64,000 nt of DNA from Nocardioidaceae bacterium SCSIO 66511 (GTDB lineage Bacteria; Actinomycetota; Actinomycetes; Propionibacteriales; Nocardioidaceae), in assembly GCA_023100825.1 (NCBI GenBank), contig CP095846.1, positions 3,782,001 to 3,846,000 of the forward strand, in the 5' to 3' direction. The notes beneath the pieces were generated by a model that worked only from the letters and a program-made list of their open reading frames with translations, was not told the DNA's origin and did no database searches. Both the position numbers and the translations under genes were made by a program. The first letter of the stretch is position 1. Every line of letters begins with the position of its first letter. Positions 26,348-34,824 of the stretch are shown here, piece after piece.

Positions 26348-27898
26348 TTAGGACCGTCGGATCGACAGCCCGTCAAGACGAAATGTGAGCCGGAACACGG
26401 CCACGCCAACCGCATACACAGCGGTTCCGACACAGATTGAAACTCCGAGTTTCATCACTTCGTTGTCGAGGAGCGCATTGGCGATCGCCGGAATAACCCC
26501 GAAACAAGTCAACGCACCTGCCGCTGCAATCAGCAACGATTGCCCGAATGGGTGCATGCGAAGACCCACGTTCACCTGCCAGAGTGCCATCAGGTTCTTC
26601 ACCAAGATGCCAACGGACCAGCCGATCGCTGCACCGGTGATGCCGAGTTCCGGTATCAGCACCAGATCGATGACCACCATCACGAGCAGAGCGAGCACGG
26701 CATTGCCGAGGCTCTGCATGCTGCGTCCGGCCATCAGTAGCACTGAGTCGACCGGACCGCATGAAGTCGCGACGAGCATCGTCAGACAAAGGATGACCAC
26801 GGTCGGCCACCCAGATGTGTATGAGGGCCCGAACACGCCTAGCAACAACGACGCGAAGGACGCCGACAGCAGGTAGATAGGCCAGGAGATCAGCGTCAAC
26901 CAGGTCGTCGTGGTCTGGTAGATCGCCCGGGCCCGATCGTTGTCGTCGAGGGCAACTGCCTCGCTGATCTTCGGCGCCATCACCTGCTGGATCGACTGTA
27001 CGAACATCGTCCCGATCACCAGGAACCGCGTCGCGGCCGCGTACAGGGCGGCGTCGGCCGCCCCGAGCAGCGCGCCGACAAGGAGCACATCGGCGCGCTG
27101 CATCGCGACGTTGCAAACGCGCGATACCGCCCGCGGTGCCGAGAACGCCCAGAACGAACGAACCAGCGCGCTGCGGTCTGCGCGCGACGTCGGTTGTCGC
27201 GCCGAGTCTCCGCGGCGACGCCGATAGCGCACGATCCAGTGTGCGACAACGAGGAGCCCGATCAGGTACGCAAGGGTCCAGCCCGCCACCGCTCCGGCCG
27301 CGGTGTCGATTACGACGACAGCTCCCAGAACTAGCAGGAGTTGCAAGAAGCCCTTGCCGATCTTGTCGACCAGCACCAGTACCCGAATCGAGCCCAGCCC
27401 TCGCGTTGCCGAAACCCCGACCGTGTATGCGACCGTCACCGGAAGCATTCCCGCGACGATATAGAGGCAGGTCGTCATCGCGTCGTCGGCCGATCCGGTG
27501 TCACCGACGAGCAAGGCCCCGATCTGCGGTGCGCTCAGCGCGAGCGCGAGTCCGACCACGACCGCACAGACGACCGGCCAACGGATCGCCGTGCGCAGGT
27601 ATACCCCGATGGTGTTCGACTCACCGAGCGCCTGAGCCTGCGGCAACGAGCGCAGCACTCCCGTGTCGGCGCCGAGCGTCCCCAGGTTGAGCAGCACCAT
27701 GAACAACGCCGTCGCCTCGAAGAACACCCCTGCGTCGTGTGTAGCCAGCTGCCGGGTCACGACAATAGGAAGCAGCAGGCTCAACGCACCGGCAGTGACG
27801 CTGCCGATCAAGCTCAGCAGGCTTTCGCGCGCCAGCGACCGGAGCGCCGCGTGATGTCTGCCGGCACCCGTTGCCGTGTCGCCCGTCACCTCCGCCAT
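26348..27898 (-). CDS. Polysaccharide flippase-like membrane protein (Wzx/MurJ-type)
   Basis: The 516-residue protein has about 14 hydrophobic segments and the MOP-superfamily start LLSLIGSVTAGALSLLLPIV followed by VTRQLATHDAGVFFEATALF. It should move the lipid-linked oligosaccharide made by this operon across the membrane. It is the last gene of the operon from 36244 and overlaps the upstream sulfotransferase by 13 bp if ATG 27898 is used; ATG 27919 is also possible. A second flippase-like gene at 760-1965 is not closely similar by eye. Confidence 0.88.
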   Translation of the reverse strand: MAEVTGDTATGAGRHHAALRSLARESLLSLIGSVTAGALSLLLPIVVTRQLATHDAGVFFEATALFMVLLNLGTLGADTGVLRSLPQAQALGESNTIGVYLRTAIRWPVVCAVVVGLALALSAPQIGALLVGDTGSADDAMTTCLYIVAGMLPVTVAYTVGVSATRGLGSIRVLVLVDKIGKGFLQLLLVLGAVVVIDTAAGAVAGWTLAYLIGLLVVAHWIVRYRRRRGDSARQPTSRADRSALVRSFWAFSAPRAVSRVCNVAMQRADVLLVGALLGAADAALYAAATRFLVIGTMFVQSIQQVMAPKISEAVALDDNDRARAIYQTTTTWLTLISWPIYLLSASFASLLLGVFGPSYTSGWPTVVILCLTMLVATSCGPVDSVLLMAGRSMQSLGNAVLALLVMVVIDLVLIPELGITGAAIGWSVGILVKNLMALWQVNVGLRMHPFGQSLLIAAAGALTCFGVIPAIANALLDNEVMKLGVSICVGTAVYAVGVAVFRLTFRLDGLSIRRS

Positions 27899-28755
27899 GA
27901 CGGGGTATGTCCCCACCATTCGGCGAGGCGTGTGTCCCAGGGCTCGAACTGTCGACGTAGGTCGGTGCGGAGCCGGTCGTCGAGCGCAGACCGTGGGCGC
28001 GCGTTGTGCCGTTCGAAGGAGATCGTGACCGCCGGTCGCAGCCCGAGGAACTTGCGTACCTGCTCGAACACCGGCTCGGGGCTGGTGAAGAAGTCACCCG
28101 AGTCGACGAGCAACAGCCGCTCCCGCCCGACCTCGGCGACGACGCGCTCGATCTGCTCGATGTAGCGACCGCGGGATAGGTACGCGTTGTGCTGGATCTG
28201 AGGGCTGTCGTACGTCGGATCGTCTTCTATCCGTTGCCATTCGCCCTCGAGCCGACCGGGCTCGGCCGCGATCGCTGCCTCGAAGTCGAGCGTCTCAAAG
28301 CCCCGGGCGTACTCGTGCGCATGTGCGGAGTACGCCCGTTCTACCGGGTCCCGGAGCAGCATGAGCAGACGTACGTCCGGCAGATCGCGGGCGATTCTGG
28401 TGACGGCGTGCGGATGGAACATGTAGTAGGGGCTCGACTCACCCGTGTGCTTCGTACCTCTGGCGCCGCGCAGCATCGCACCGGCTCGCAACGGAAAATG
28501 GCCGCGATACCAGCTCTGCCCTCGGTCATAGTTCTTGTCGAAATAGTGAATGCCCTTGCGCAGGAAGGGTCGTACGACATCGGGATGCTGGATGAGCGTC
28601 TTGAACATCGAGGTCGTGCCACACCTCTGCGCGCCCACGATCAGGAACGTCGGCTCCAGCCGGGCGAAGGCGGTCGGCACCGCCACGGCTTCGGATGCGC
28701 GCAGTAGTCCGCGACGGCCGGCCTCGACGCCGCCTTGCATTGTCATCGGCTTCAT
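27886..28755 (-). CDS. PAPS-dependent sulfotransferase
   Basis: The 289-residue protein has PSB FLIVGAQRCGTTSMFKTLIQ (about residues 37-56), then FDKNYDRGQSWYRGHFP, TGESSPYYMFHP and the 3'-phosphate region LLRDPVERAYSAHAHE, the order seen in heparan N-/O-sulfotransferase-like bacterial enzymes. It resembles the sulfotransferase at 6399-7172 more than the Cys-motif type. It overlaps its operon neighbours by 4 and 13 bp. Being inside the core assembly operon, it probably sulfates the repeat unit before export. Confidence 0.9.
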   Translation of the reverse strand: MKPMTMQGGVEAGRRGLLRASEAVAVPTAFARLEPTFLIVGAQRCGTTSMFKTLIQHPDVVRPFLRKGIHYFDKNYDRGQSWYRGHFPLRAGAMLRGARGTKHTGESSPYYMFHPHAVTRIARDLPDVRLLMLLRDPVERAYSAHAHEYARGFETLDFEAAIAAEPGRLEGEWQRIEDDPTYDSPQIQHNAYLSRGRYIEQIERVVAEVGRERLLLVDSGDFFTSPEPVFEQVRKFLGLRPAVTISFERHNARPRSALDDRLRTDLRRQFEPWDTRLAEWWGHTPSWRR

Positions 28756-29957
28756 GCGGTTGCCCCCGTCTCATGGTCGTGGGTCAGCGCCGGTAGCAGC
28801 CAATCGCACACGGCGCCCAACGCACCACCGGCCGTCTGCTGGTCGTCACGTAGGTATCGGTCCGCCAACGTGAGCAGGTATGCGCGCGCAAGTACGGTGC
28901 TTTGCTCTCGCGGCGCCACACCTGCCAGCACGGTCGGGGCCGTGGCAACCAACCGATCGGCCGCGGCACGCGGTGGCATACGGTCGACCGTGATCCACTG
29001 GTGCAGGTCATGGTGGAGCAAGTCGAACCCGACCGGCACGCCGACAGGTTCGTACCGTTCCCAATCCCATACCGGGCACGCCCCTGAGGTGAGGGCGAAG
29101 TTGCCGGAATTGAAGTCGCCGTGCCAAGCACCGGTGGCCAACAGCATCCCTCCGTCGAGTCTGGCAAGTGCCTTCGCATACTCGTCGCCCTCGGCACCCA
29201 TCGCGTCGAACGAGTCGGCCAGGCGGCGTCGAAGCGGGTGACCGACCCAGCCCTGCTTCGTCGGGCGACCCGCCGACGCGGAGATCTCGTGGACGATCTC
29301 GATGAGTCGCGCGCGTGCAGGAGCTCCCGTGAGCCGCGACTCCGGTAGGTCAAGCGGGCTGATGCCGAGCACCTGGCATCCGTGCCATCCGAACGTGAAC
29401 ATCCGCTCGGGTACGACGATCGATGGTCGACTCCACGAAGCCAGTCGCGTCAACACTGCGGACTCGGCTTCGACGAGCCTGCCGGTCAACGCGTTGTGGC
29501 CGACCTTCACGAACGCCAATGCGATGCCGTGGTCATCGCTCACCTGGATGATCGGCTTGCGATTGGCTCGACGAGGTCCGATCGGCAGCGTGAGGTGCAC
29601 GTCTCGGCGACCGAGGCGTTTCGCGAGCGCGTCGGTGAAGTCTGCGCCCTGCGTCGGCACAACAACGAGGGTTGCTCCCGGGAGCCACCGCAGGGCACCT
29701 ACTCGGGCAGCGGTCGAGACGACGCCGCGAGCCAGCCGCGTTCGCCGACGCTGCCCGGCGAGCTGCCGCTTGATCGCACTCGCCGACGCCCTCGCCGACC
29801 GAGCAGAAACCAGCAGGCGTGCGGATCTTACGGAAGGTATCGCGGTGAAGCGTTGGAGCCGCTGCCTCGATTCCGGCGGGGCAGACGAGACGCCGACCGG
29901 ATAGAGCGTGTCGAGCAGCTCCATTGCTGCCGGGCGATGCGATGCGCGCTCGCTCAT
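28752..29957 (-). CDS. Kinase-fold (phosphotransferase/APH-like) protein
   Basis: The 401-residue protein has an N-terminal region of about 130 residues of unknown nature and then an APH/choline-kinase-like core: IALAFVKVG (Lys151, ATP binding), TGAWHGDFNSGNF (HGDxxxxN catalytic loop, Asp281) and CPVWDWERYE (metal-binding Asp298). The active-site residues look intact, so it may phosphorylate a small molecule, a sugar or a lipid carrier. It overlaps the ligase-like gene and the sulfotransferase by 4 bp each, so it is an integral part of the glycan operon. Its substrate is unknown; an added phosphate decoration or sugar activation are possibilities. Confidence 0.75.
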   Translation of the reverse strand: MSERASHRPAAMELLDTLYPVGVSSAPPESRQRLQRFTAIPSVRSARLLVSARSARASASAIKRQLAGQRRRTRLARGVVSTAARVGALRWLPGATLVVVPTQGADFTDALAKRLGRRDVHLTLPIGPRRANRKPIIQVSDDHGIALAFVKVGHNALTGRLVEAESAVLTRLASWSRPSIVVPERMFTFGWHGCQVLGISPLDLPESRLTGAPARARLIEIVHEISASAGRPTKQGWVGHPLRRRLADSFDAMGAEGDEYAKALARLDGGMLLATGAWHGDFNSGNFALTSGACPVWDWERYEPVGVPVGFDLLHHDLHQWITVDRMPPRAAADRLVATAPTVLAGVAPREQSTVLARAYLLTLADRYLRDDQQTAGGALGAVCDWLLPALTHDHETGATA

Positions 29958-31396
29958 ACGCCTACCACCCCTCGGGTCTCGCCGGATGCACCGTTCAGCG
30001 CGCCGTCATCGGGCCGAGCCAACGCTTCCCGCCGGAGCTGATCGTTACGCCACAGCAGCCCTGCGGACACCATCGAGATCGTCAGCGGAACGGTCAAGCC
30101 CGTGTAGAAGAAGGCATAGAACACCTGGAGTAGCAGGACGAGCGTTGCCGCGATGCCGAGTGGTGAGGCGTCCTTGCGTCCAAACCAGGCCATACGGAGC
30201 AGGAACCCGAGGTACAGGGCTGCGCCGACGAACCCCTGTGCGATCAGCAGCAGCCAGAACTGTCCGGTGCTTCCGATCACCCGGTTGCCGCACTTCGGGC
30301 AATCGGCGCTAGCTCCGACCGCGATCGAGTTCCCGCTCCCGATCGTGAGCCGAGTGCTTCCCGCTCCGATGATCGGAGACGCCTCGGCCGCACGCCAGGA
30401 TGCGTCCGCCAACGAGGCCCGAATGTCGTTGCTGTGCGGGTTGTCGAGCCGCTCGGACACCAACGTGCTCAACGGCGACATCACGAACACCACCGCGGCA
30501 GCGGACGCCACAGCCAAGCTGATGAAACCGACCAGCAGCCTCCCGCGCACCGCGAGTCTGACTATGACGTACGCGAGCGCGAGGAGCATGCCGATCCACA
30601 CCGCTCGGTTCAGCGAGTGGATGATCGGAACTGCCGCGACAGCGATCAGCACAACGAGCATTACGCGTTTGCCGAGGCTCCCCATGACGCCCCAGGCGAG
30701 CACGGCCCAGATCAAGCACAGGGAGAGTACGTTGCCCCAGGCGTTGGTGTAGGCGAACGGAGCCGCAGGGCGTGCCTCGGGATCGCCGATGATGTCTTGC
30801 ACCTGGGCCAACCGGGCTGTACCTGACCCGCCGACGAGCGAATCGGGCATGAATCGCGTCAACAAGGTCTCGAACTCATAGCTCGGGAAGACCATGGCCG
30901 CCACTCCGAGTGCTACGCAGAAGACGCCGAGCCAGGCGATCCACCTGATCAGACGAGCTCGCGGCAGCTCCTTCTCCGTCGAGGTGCCGACGTACAGAAG
31001 GATCACCGTCACACTCACGTACTGAAGCAACCGAACGGTGTAGGCGATGTACCGCCCGATCCCCTCGGACCCGAGCGTGTCGGGCACCTGGAAGTTCAGC
31101 ATCAGGCTGCTCGCGGCAACCCAGACCAGGAACAACCCCCACAGCCAGAAGCCTCGCGGCACCCGCGGTCTGCGCCGACGCAGCTGCCAAGCGAGTGGCG
31201 CCGCGAGCACGGGCAGGATCAGGTCGGTGACGCCGAGTGCCCACCACAGCGGGATGCCGGCGGTGAGCAGGCCGATCTGCCATCCGGGTCGAAGGCCGCC
31301 GCGCCGGCGACGAGCGACCACACTCGGCGACCCAACGGCGACCCGGCCATCCACATCAGTCGAGAGCCGGTCCACGGTTGTGGGGCCGCTGATCAT
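29954..31396 (-). CDS. O-antigen ligase/polymerase-like membrane protein (Wzy/WaaL type)
   Basis: The 480-residue protein has about 11 membrane segments (for example LILPVLAAPLAWQL, FWLWGLFLVWVAASSLML and VGFISLAVASAAAVVFV) and one large extracytoplasmic loop near residues 320-400. This layout is that of O-antigen polymerases and ligases. The loop contains a CPKCG pair that could bind metal or form a disulfide. ATG 31396 overlaps the stop of the GT14-like gene by 4 bp. It probably polymerises flipped repeat units, controlled by the Wzz-like protein, or links the chain to an acceptor. Confidence 0.82.
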   Translation of the reverse strand: MISGPTTVDRLSTDVDGRVAVGSPSVVARRRRGGLRPGWQIGLLTAGIPLWWALGVTDLILPVLAAPLAWQLRRRRPRVPRGFWLWGLFLVWVAASSLMLNFQVPDTLGSEGIGRYIAYTVRLLQYVSVTVILLYVGTSTEKELPRARLIRWIAWLGVFCVALGVAAMVFPSYEFETLLTRFMPDSLVGGSGTARLAQVQDIIGDPEARPAAPFAYTNAWGNVLSLCLIWAVLAWGVMGSLGKRVMLVVLIAVAAVPIIHSLNRAVWIGMLLALAYVIVRLAVRGRLLVGFISLAVASAAAVVFVMSPLSTLVSERLDNPHSNDIRASLADASWRAAEASPIIGAGSTRLTIGSGNSIAVGASADCPKCGNRVIGSTGQFWLLLIAQGFVGAALYLGFLLRMAWFGRKDASPLGIAATLVLLLQVFYAFFYTGLTVPLTISMVSAGLLWRNDQLRREALARPDDGALNGASGETRGVVGV

Positions 31397-32238
31397 TGCG
31401 ACCTCGCACCGATCTCCGTCAGCAATTCGCTGCTTGCCGCGGTCTCGAACTTTCGCGCAAAATAGGCACCGCTCGCCGCCAATGACTCCAGGTGCCCGAT
31501 TGACAGAGTTTCCGGGTGGGGAGACTGGTCGGGCCACACGATGAATCGGCGGTGGTCATTGACGATGGCGAGTTCGGCACTGTCGTTCAACAGCAATGTC
31601 GGCAGCAACGCCTCGTCCGAGTTCGAACATCGGGCCAGATATCTGTCTACGCGGGTCATACGCGAGCGCTGCCTCACGATGTGATCGAGCGCTCGATCGT
31701 TCAGGTTGACCCAAGTCGCCCCTATGAACAGCTTCAGCGAACTAGAGAACGGCGACAGACGAGGAAATGGGACAGAACGCCTGCCGAACGGAACACGACG
31801 CCTGCGTAGGTAGCGGCCACGACACCTCGTCTGCCAGTGATGCTCTCCTTCAACTTGGCGTGGCGTCACCTCATAGTGCTGCAACATCGCATCCGCGTTG
31901 GCGGCATCAAGATCGGCCTCGATCTCTGCCATCGGCATGATGGGCATGTCCTGGCCAGATACGACTAGGACCCAGGAAAGATCGGGAACTACCCGCCGAC
32001 ATTGCTCGAGCGAATCCAGTACTGCCCATGCGAGCTCCGGGCGACCCCAACGGATCGTGCGCGAGTTCTGGATGATGTGAACACGTTCGGACGCCCGGAC
32101 ATCCAATCTTGGGCCCTTTTGGTCGTGGTGGATCACGACCTTCGTATTGCACCCCTCGAGCACGGCACGCGTAAGGCGACTGACCTGCGCCGGATCGGTG
32201 TGCGACATGATGAGAACGACGATCGGCCCGTTAGCCAT
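31393..32238 (-). CDS. GT14-like (core-2/I-branching type) glycosyltransferase
   Basis: The 281-residue protein begins IVVLIMSHTDPAQVSRLTRAV and has KVVIHHDQKG, WGRPELAWAVLDSLEQ and LSWVLVVSGQDMPI. These are followed by LFIGATWVNLNDRAL and CSNSDEALLPTLLLND, the signature order of the family named for core-2 beta-1,6-N-acetylglucosaminyltransferases. Bacterial members act on exopolysaccharides. It overlaps its neighbours by 4 and 8 bp. The donor sugar (GlcNAc or xylose in known relatives) is not certain here. Confidence 0.8.
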   Translation of the reverse strand: MANGPIVVLIMSHTDPAQVSRLTRAVLEGCNTKVVIHHDQKGPRLDVRASERVHIIQNSRTIRWGRPELAWAVLDSLEQCRRVVPDLSWVLVVSGQDMPIMPMAEIEADLDAANADAMLQHYEVTPRQVEGEHHWQTRCRGRYLRRRRVPFGRRSVPFPRLSPFSSSLKLFIGATWVNLNDRALDHIVRQRSRMTRVDRYLARCSNSDEALLPTLLLNDSAELAIVNDHRRFIVWPDQSPHPETLSIGHLESLAASGAYFARKFETAASSELLTEIGARSQ

Positions 32239-33052
32239 CGTGACTCCGTGCCCGGACCACGTCGCCGACCATCGAGAGGTCGCGGAGGTCGTACCCGAAT
32301 GCGGCGACGCGGTCGGCGTAGGTGCGGATCAGCCGCTCGGCAGCGGCCCCATGCCAGGGCCAGCGAGACCCTCGGATCTCGCGCCAGCGTTCGGCGTACA
32401 CGTCGCTACGGGAGGCCTCGATGGAGTCTGCCGGGACAGGTCCGTCGAGCCGGAGGAAGCCGCCGACCCGTGCCAGGACGGAAGCTGGGTCGGCCACGAG
32501 GTCTTCGTACCGGACCAGCAGCACCTGGTCGTTTCCGCTCGCGTCCGCCGCGAACAGCTCGTACGCCCTCAGCCAATGCTCGATCAGCCGCGCGCGCCGG
32601 GTTGTGCGGCGCCACCTGTTCGTCGACAGCGTCACGACAACGGGGTGGCGGATGATCATCACGAAGCGTGCCGACGGATAGAGCGCCTGCAGGAACCGCG
32701 TCATGATCAGGTTCGGCGGTGACTTCTCCACCCAGACGGGCGCCGAGCGGTCCCAGTGCCGCGACCACTGAGCGAGCAGGCGGTCGGCGTTCGCGCGCGA
32801 GACCAGCGGCGACGCCTCGGTGAGATGCGCCGCCGGGTCGAACGCGAACCGGCCGGCACCGCCGTATGCACGCGCAGACGGGTACACGTCCTGGAGGTGC
32901 TGCCCTTCGTCCTCCTTGACCCCGGTGTTTGCGAACGCGCTCACCGCATCGTGGCGTCCTAGCGCGCGCGCCAGCGCTGTCGTGCCGCTGCGGTGGAGAC
33001 CGCCGACGAACACGAGCTGGTGCTCCGAGACGTTCGAGGACCCTGTCATCAT
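32231..33052 (-). CDS. PAPS-dependent sulfotransferase
   Basis: The 273-residue protein has PSB VFVGGLHRSGTTALARALG (about residues 14-32) and the 3'-phosphate region VMIIRHPVVVTLSTNRW, with WVEKSPPNLIMTRF between, typical of the Sulfotransfer_3-type family. The ATG overlaps the Wzz-like stop by 4 bp, and the 3' end overlaps the GT14-like gene by 8 bp. It is the first sulfotransferase of the main operon. Acceptor specificity is unknown. Confidence 0.9.
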   Translation of the reverse strand: MMTGSSNVSEHQLVFVGGLHRSGTTALARALGRHDAVSAFANTGVKEDEGQHLQDVYPSARAYGGAGRFAFDPAAHLTEASPLVSRANADRLLAQWSRHWDRSAPVWVEKSPPNLIMTRFLQALYPSARFVMIIRHPVVVTLSTNRWRRTTRRARLIEHWLRAYELFAADASGNDQVLLVRYEDLVADPASVLARVGGFLRLDGPVPADSIEASRSDVYAERWREIRGSRWPWHGAAAERLIRTYADRVAAFGYDLRDLSMVGDVVRARSHDG

Positions 33053-34824
33053 GCGCCTCTGCGCAGGAGCTTCGACTTGGGCTTGGTTTGACCGACCGGC
33101 TCATGGTCGGTCACGGACTCACTGGTGGCGCTCGACTCGGAGCCCTCGTCGGGATCCGGGCGCGCCGCAGCGTTGGCGGCCGTTGCCGCCTCCGCCGCCC
33201 GCGCACGCTTACGATCACGTCGGCGCAGGCGTGCCTTCTTACGCTCACGATGAACCGCGACACCGGCGACGTCCGTCGCACCGACCTTCTTCACATCATC
33301 GACGACGGCTTCCATCTCGTCTCGCCCGGTGTTGCCCAGGTCGACGACGATCAACACGAGGTCGACGTGTCGCCCGAGCAGTGGCAGATCGAAGGATGGG
33401 TCGCCGGTCGGCAGATCGAGAATCGTCAGGTCGTACTTCGCCTCGAGGTCGTCGAGCACGGGTCGAATCCGCCGGTGCCGGAGCTCTCCGCGACTGGCGA
33501 TGCCCAACGTCGAGTGATCGGTGCGGCTCAACGCACCGCGCCGGTCGATATCACGCGCCTCACTGCGGACCCCGGCGCTATCCGAGGGCTCTCGTACGTG
33601 CACCGTGATCGTCCCGGTCTGCGCCGAGAGCGCCGCCAACGTCGAGCTGATCGCGCTCGCGGCGGACTGATCGCCGGGTCCGCAAACCAGGACGCTGCGA
33701 GTGGACCCGCCGTAAGCAGCGATGATCGAGTGATACAAGGAGCGCACCTCGGGCAACGGTGCCTCGACTACGCCGGTCACCGTGTCGAAAACCCGAACAT
33801 CGGCCATGACCGGCAAGCCGTAGTTGCGTTCGAGGTCGTGGCGGGTGTGTGGCCTCCGGTCAAGCTTCTCCCGCAACACGGCGGCCGCGAGCGAACCCAG
33901 CAGGCCCAACAGGACGGTACTCACCATCACCAGAAGCGGTCGTGGCGACGTCGGTGAGCTCGGCTGCTGCGGGTCGACGATGATCGTGCCTGGCCGCTGG
34001 ACGGTGCCCTCGAGCGGGCTGAGCTGAGTGTTGAGAGTGTCCAGCTGAGCGGTCAGCTGCATCCGCCTCGCGCGTAGGACGCTGAGCTGGGCGGTGTCGT
34101 CAGTAGCGCGAATCTCCTCGGAGGTCTGCGACAGTTGGTCAGTGAGGTCGTCGACCCGGTCTCGCAGACTCGCGATGTCTGCGTCGACGGCATCCTGCGC
34201 CGTAGTGGCCCGGTTGTCGAGGTACGACTGGGCGAATGCGGCGGCCCCAGCCTGCGCCTCGGCCGGGCTCGACGCTTCGAACGCGATCACGAGGACTGTC
34301 GTGTTGGCCGGAACGGTGACGGTCACCTTCGAGGCGAGCTCGACCGGATCGGACGGGTCGTCGAGTTCCTCGCCTGCGCCTTCGGCGACGGCGACGGATC
34401 GCACCAGCTGTGCCTCGGTATCGAGGTTGATCCCCTCGCTGCTGCTAACGCCGCCCGTTGGTTCGGTGTCTGTGGACGTCGCCGAGACGAGCACCTTGGC
34501 CGTCGAGGTGTAGGTCTTCGGCGCCAGTTGCAGGTACGCCGCACCGACGATCACCCCGAGCAGGAGGCCGCACAGAATCCAACGCCACCGCCGTTTGGCG
34601 AACGAGGCGTAATCGCCCAACTCCAAGGCGTTTCCATACTGGACGTCCTGCAACCCCCGACTCTCCTTCGCTCCCAAGGCGATCGGTCGACCGCCGTCAG
34701 TGTATGGACTTTCGTCTTCCGAATGCCGCGAAACGACTGAGATGCCCGGACTCTCGTTGGCCGGACGCGGCTGATCGGATGCGCGCCCGGGCTCCCCCGC
34801 GCGACCCCGCTCACGACGCGCCAT
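33049..34824 (-). CDS. Wzz/CpsC-type polysaccharide co-polymerase with degenerate kinase-like domain
   Basis: The 591-residue protein has a long cytoplasmic N-terminus (about 75 residues) and a membrane helix (WRWILCGLLLGVIVGAAYLQ). A periplasmic-side domain with a coiled-coil stretch (about 205-270) follows, ending in PRPLLVMVSTVLLGLLGSL, and then a cytoplasmic domain. That domain resembles a BY-kinase or MinD-type ATPase, but the P-loop position reads VCGPGDQSAASAISST without the catalytic GK(S/T), so it is probably inactive. The tail (from about 535) is very Arg/Lys/Ala-rich. Co-polymerases set chain length. The start is ATG 34824 or GTG 34827. Confidence 0.85.
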   Translation of the reverse strand: MARRERGRAGEPGRASDQPRPANESPGISVVSRHSEDESPYTDGGRPIALGAKESRGLQDVQYGNALELGDYASFAKRRWRWILCGLLLGVIVGAAYLQLAPKTYTSTAKVLVSATSTDTEPTGGVSSSEGINLDTEAQLVRSVAVAEGAGEELDDPSDPVELASKVTVTVPANTTVLVIAFEASSPAEAQAGAAAFAQSYLDNRATTAQDAVDADIASLRDRVDDLTDQLSQTSEEIRATDDTAQLSVLRARRMQLTAQLDTLNTQLSPLEGTVQRPGTIIVDPQQPSSPTSPRPLLVMVSTVLLGLLGSLAAAVLREKLDRRPHTRHDLERNYGLPVMADVRVFDTVTGVVEAPLPEVRSLYHSIIAAYGGSTRSVLVCGPGDQSAASAISSTLAALSAQTGTITVHVREPSDSAGVRSEARDIDRRGALSRTDHSTLGIASRGELRHRRIRPVLDDLEAKYDLTILDLPTGDPSFDLPLLGRHVDLVLIVVDLGNTGRDEMEAVVDDVKKVGATDVAGVAVHRERKKARLRRRDRKRARAAEAATAANAAARPDPDEGSESSATSESVTDHEPVGQTKPKSKLLRRGA

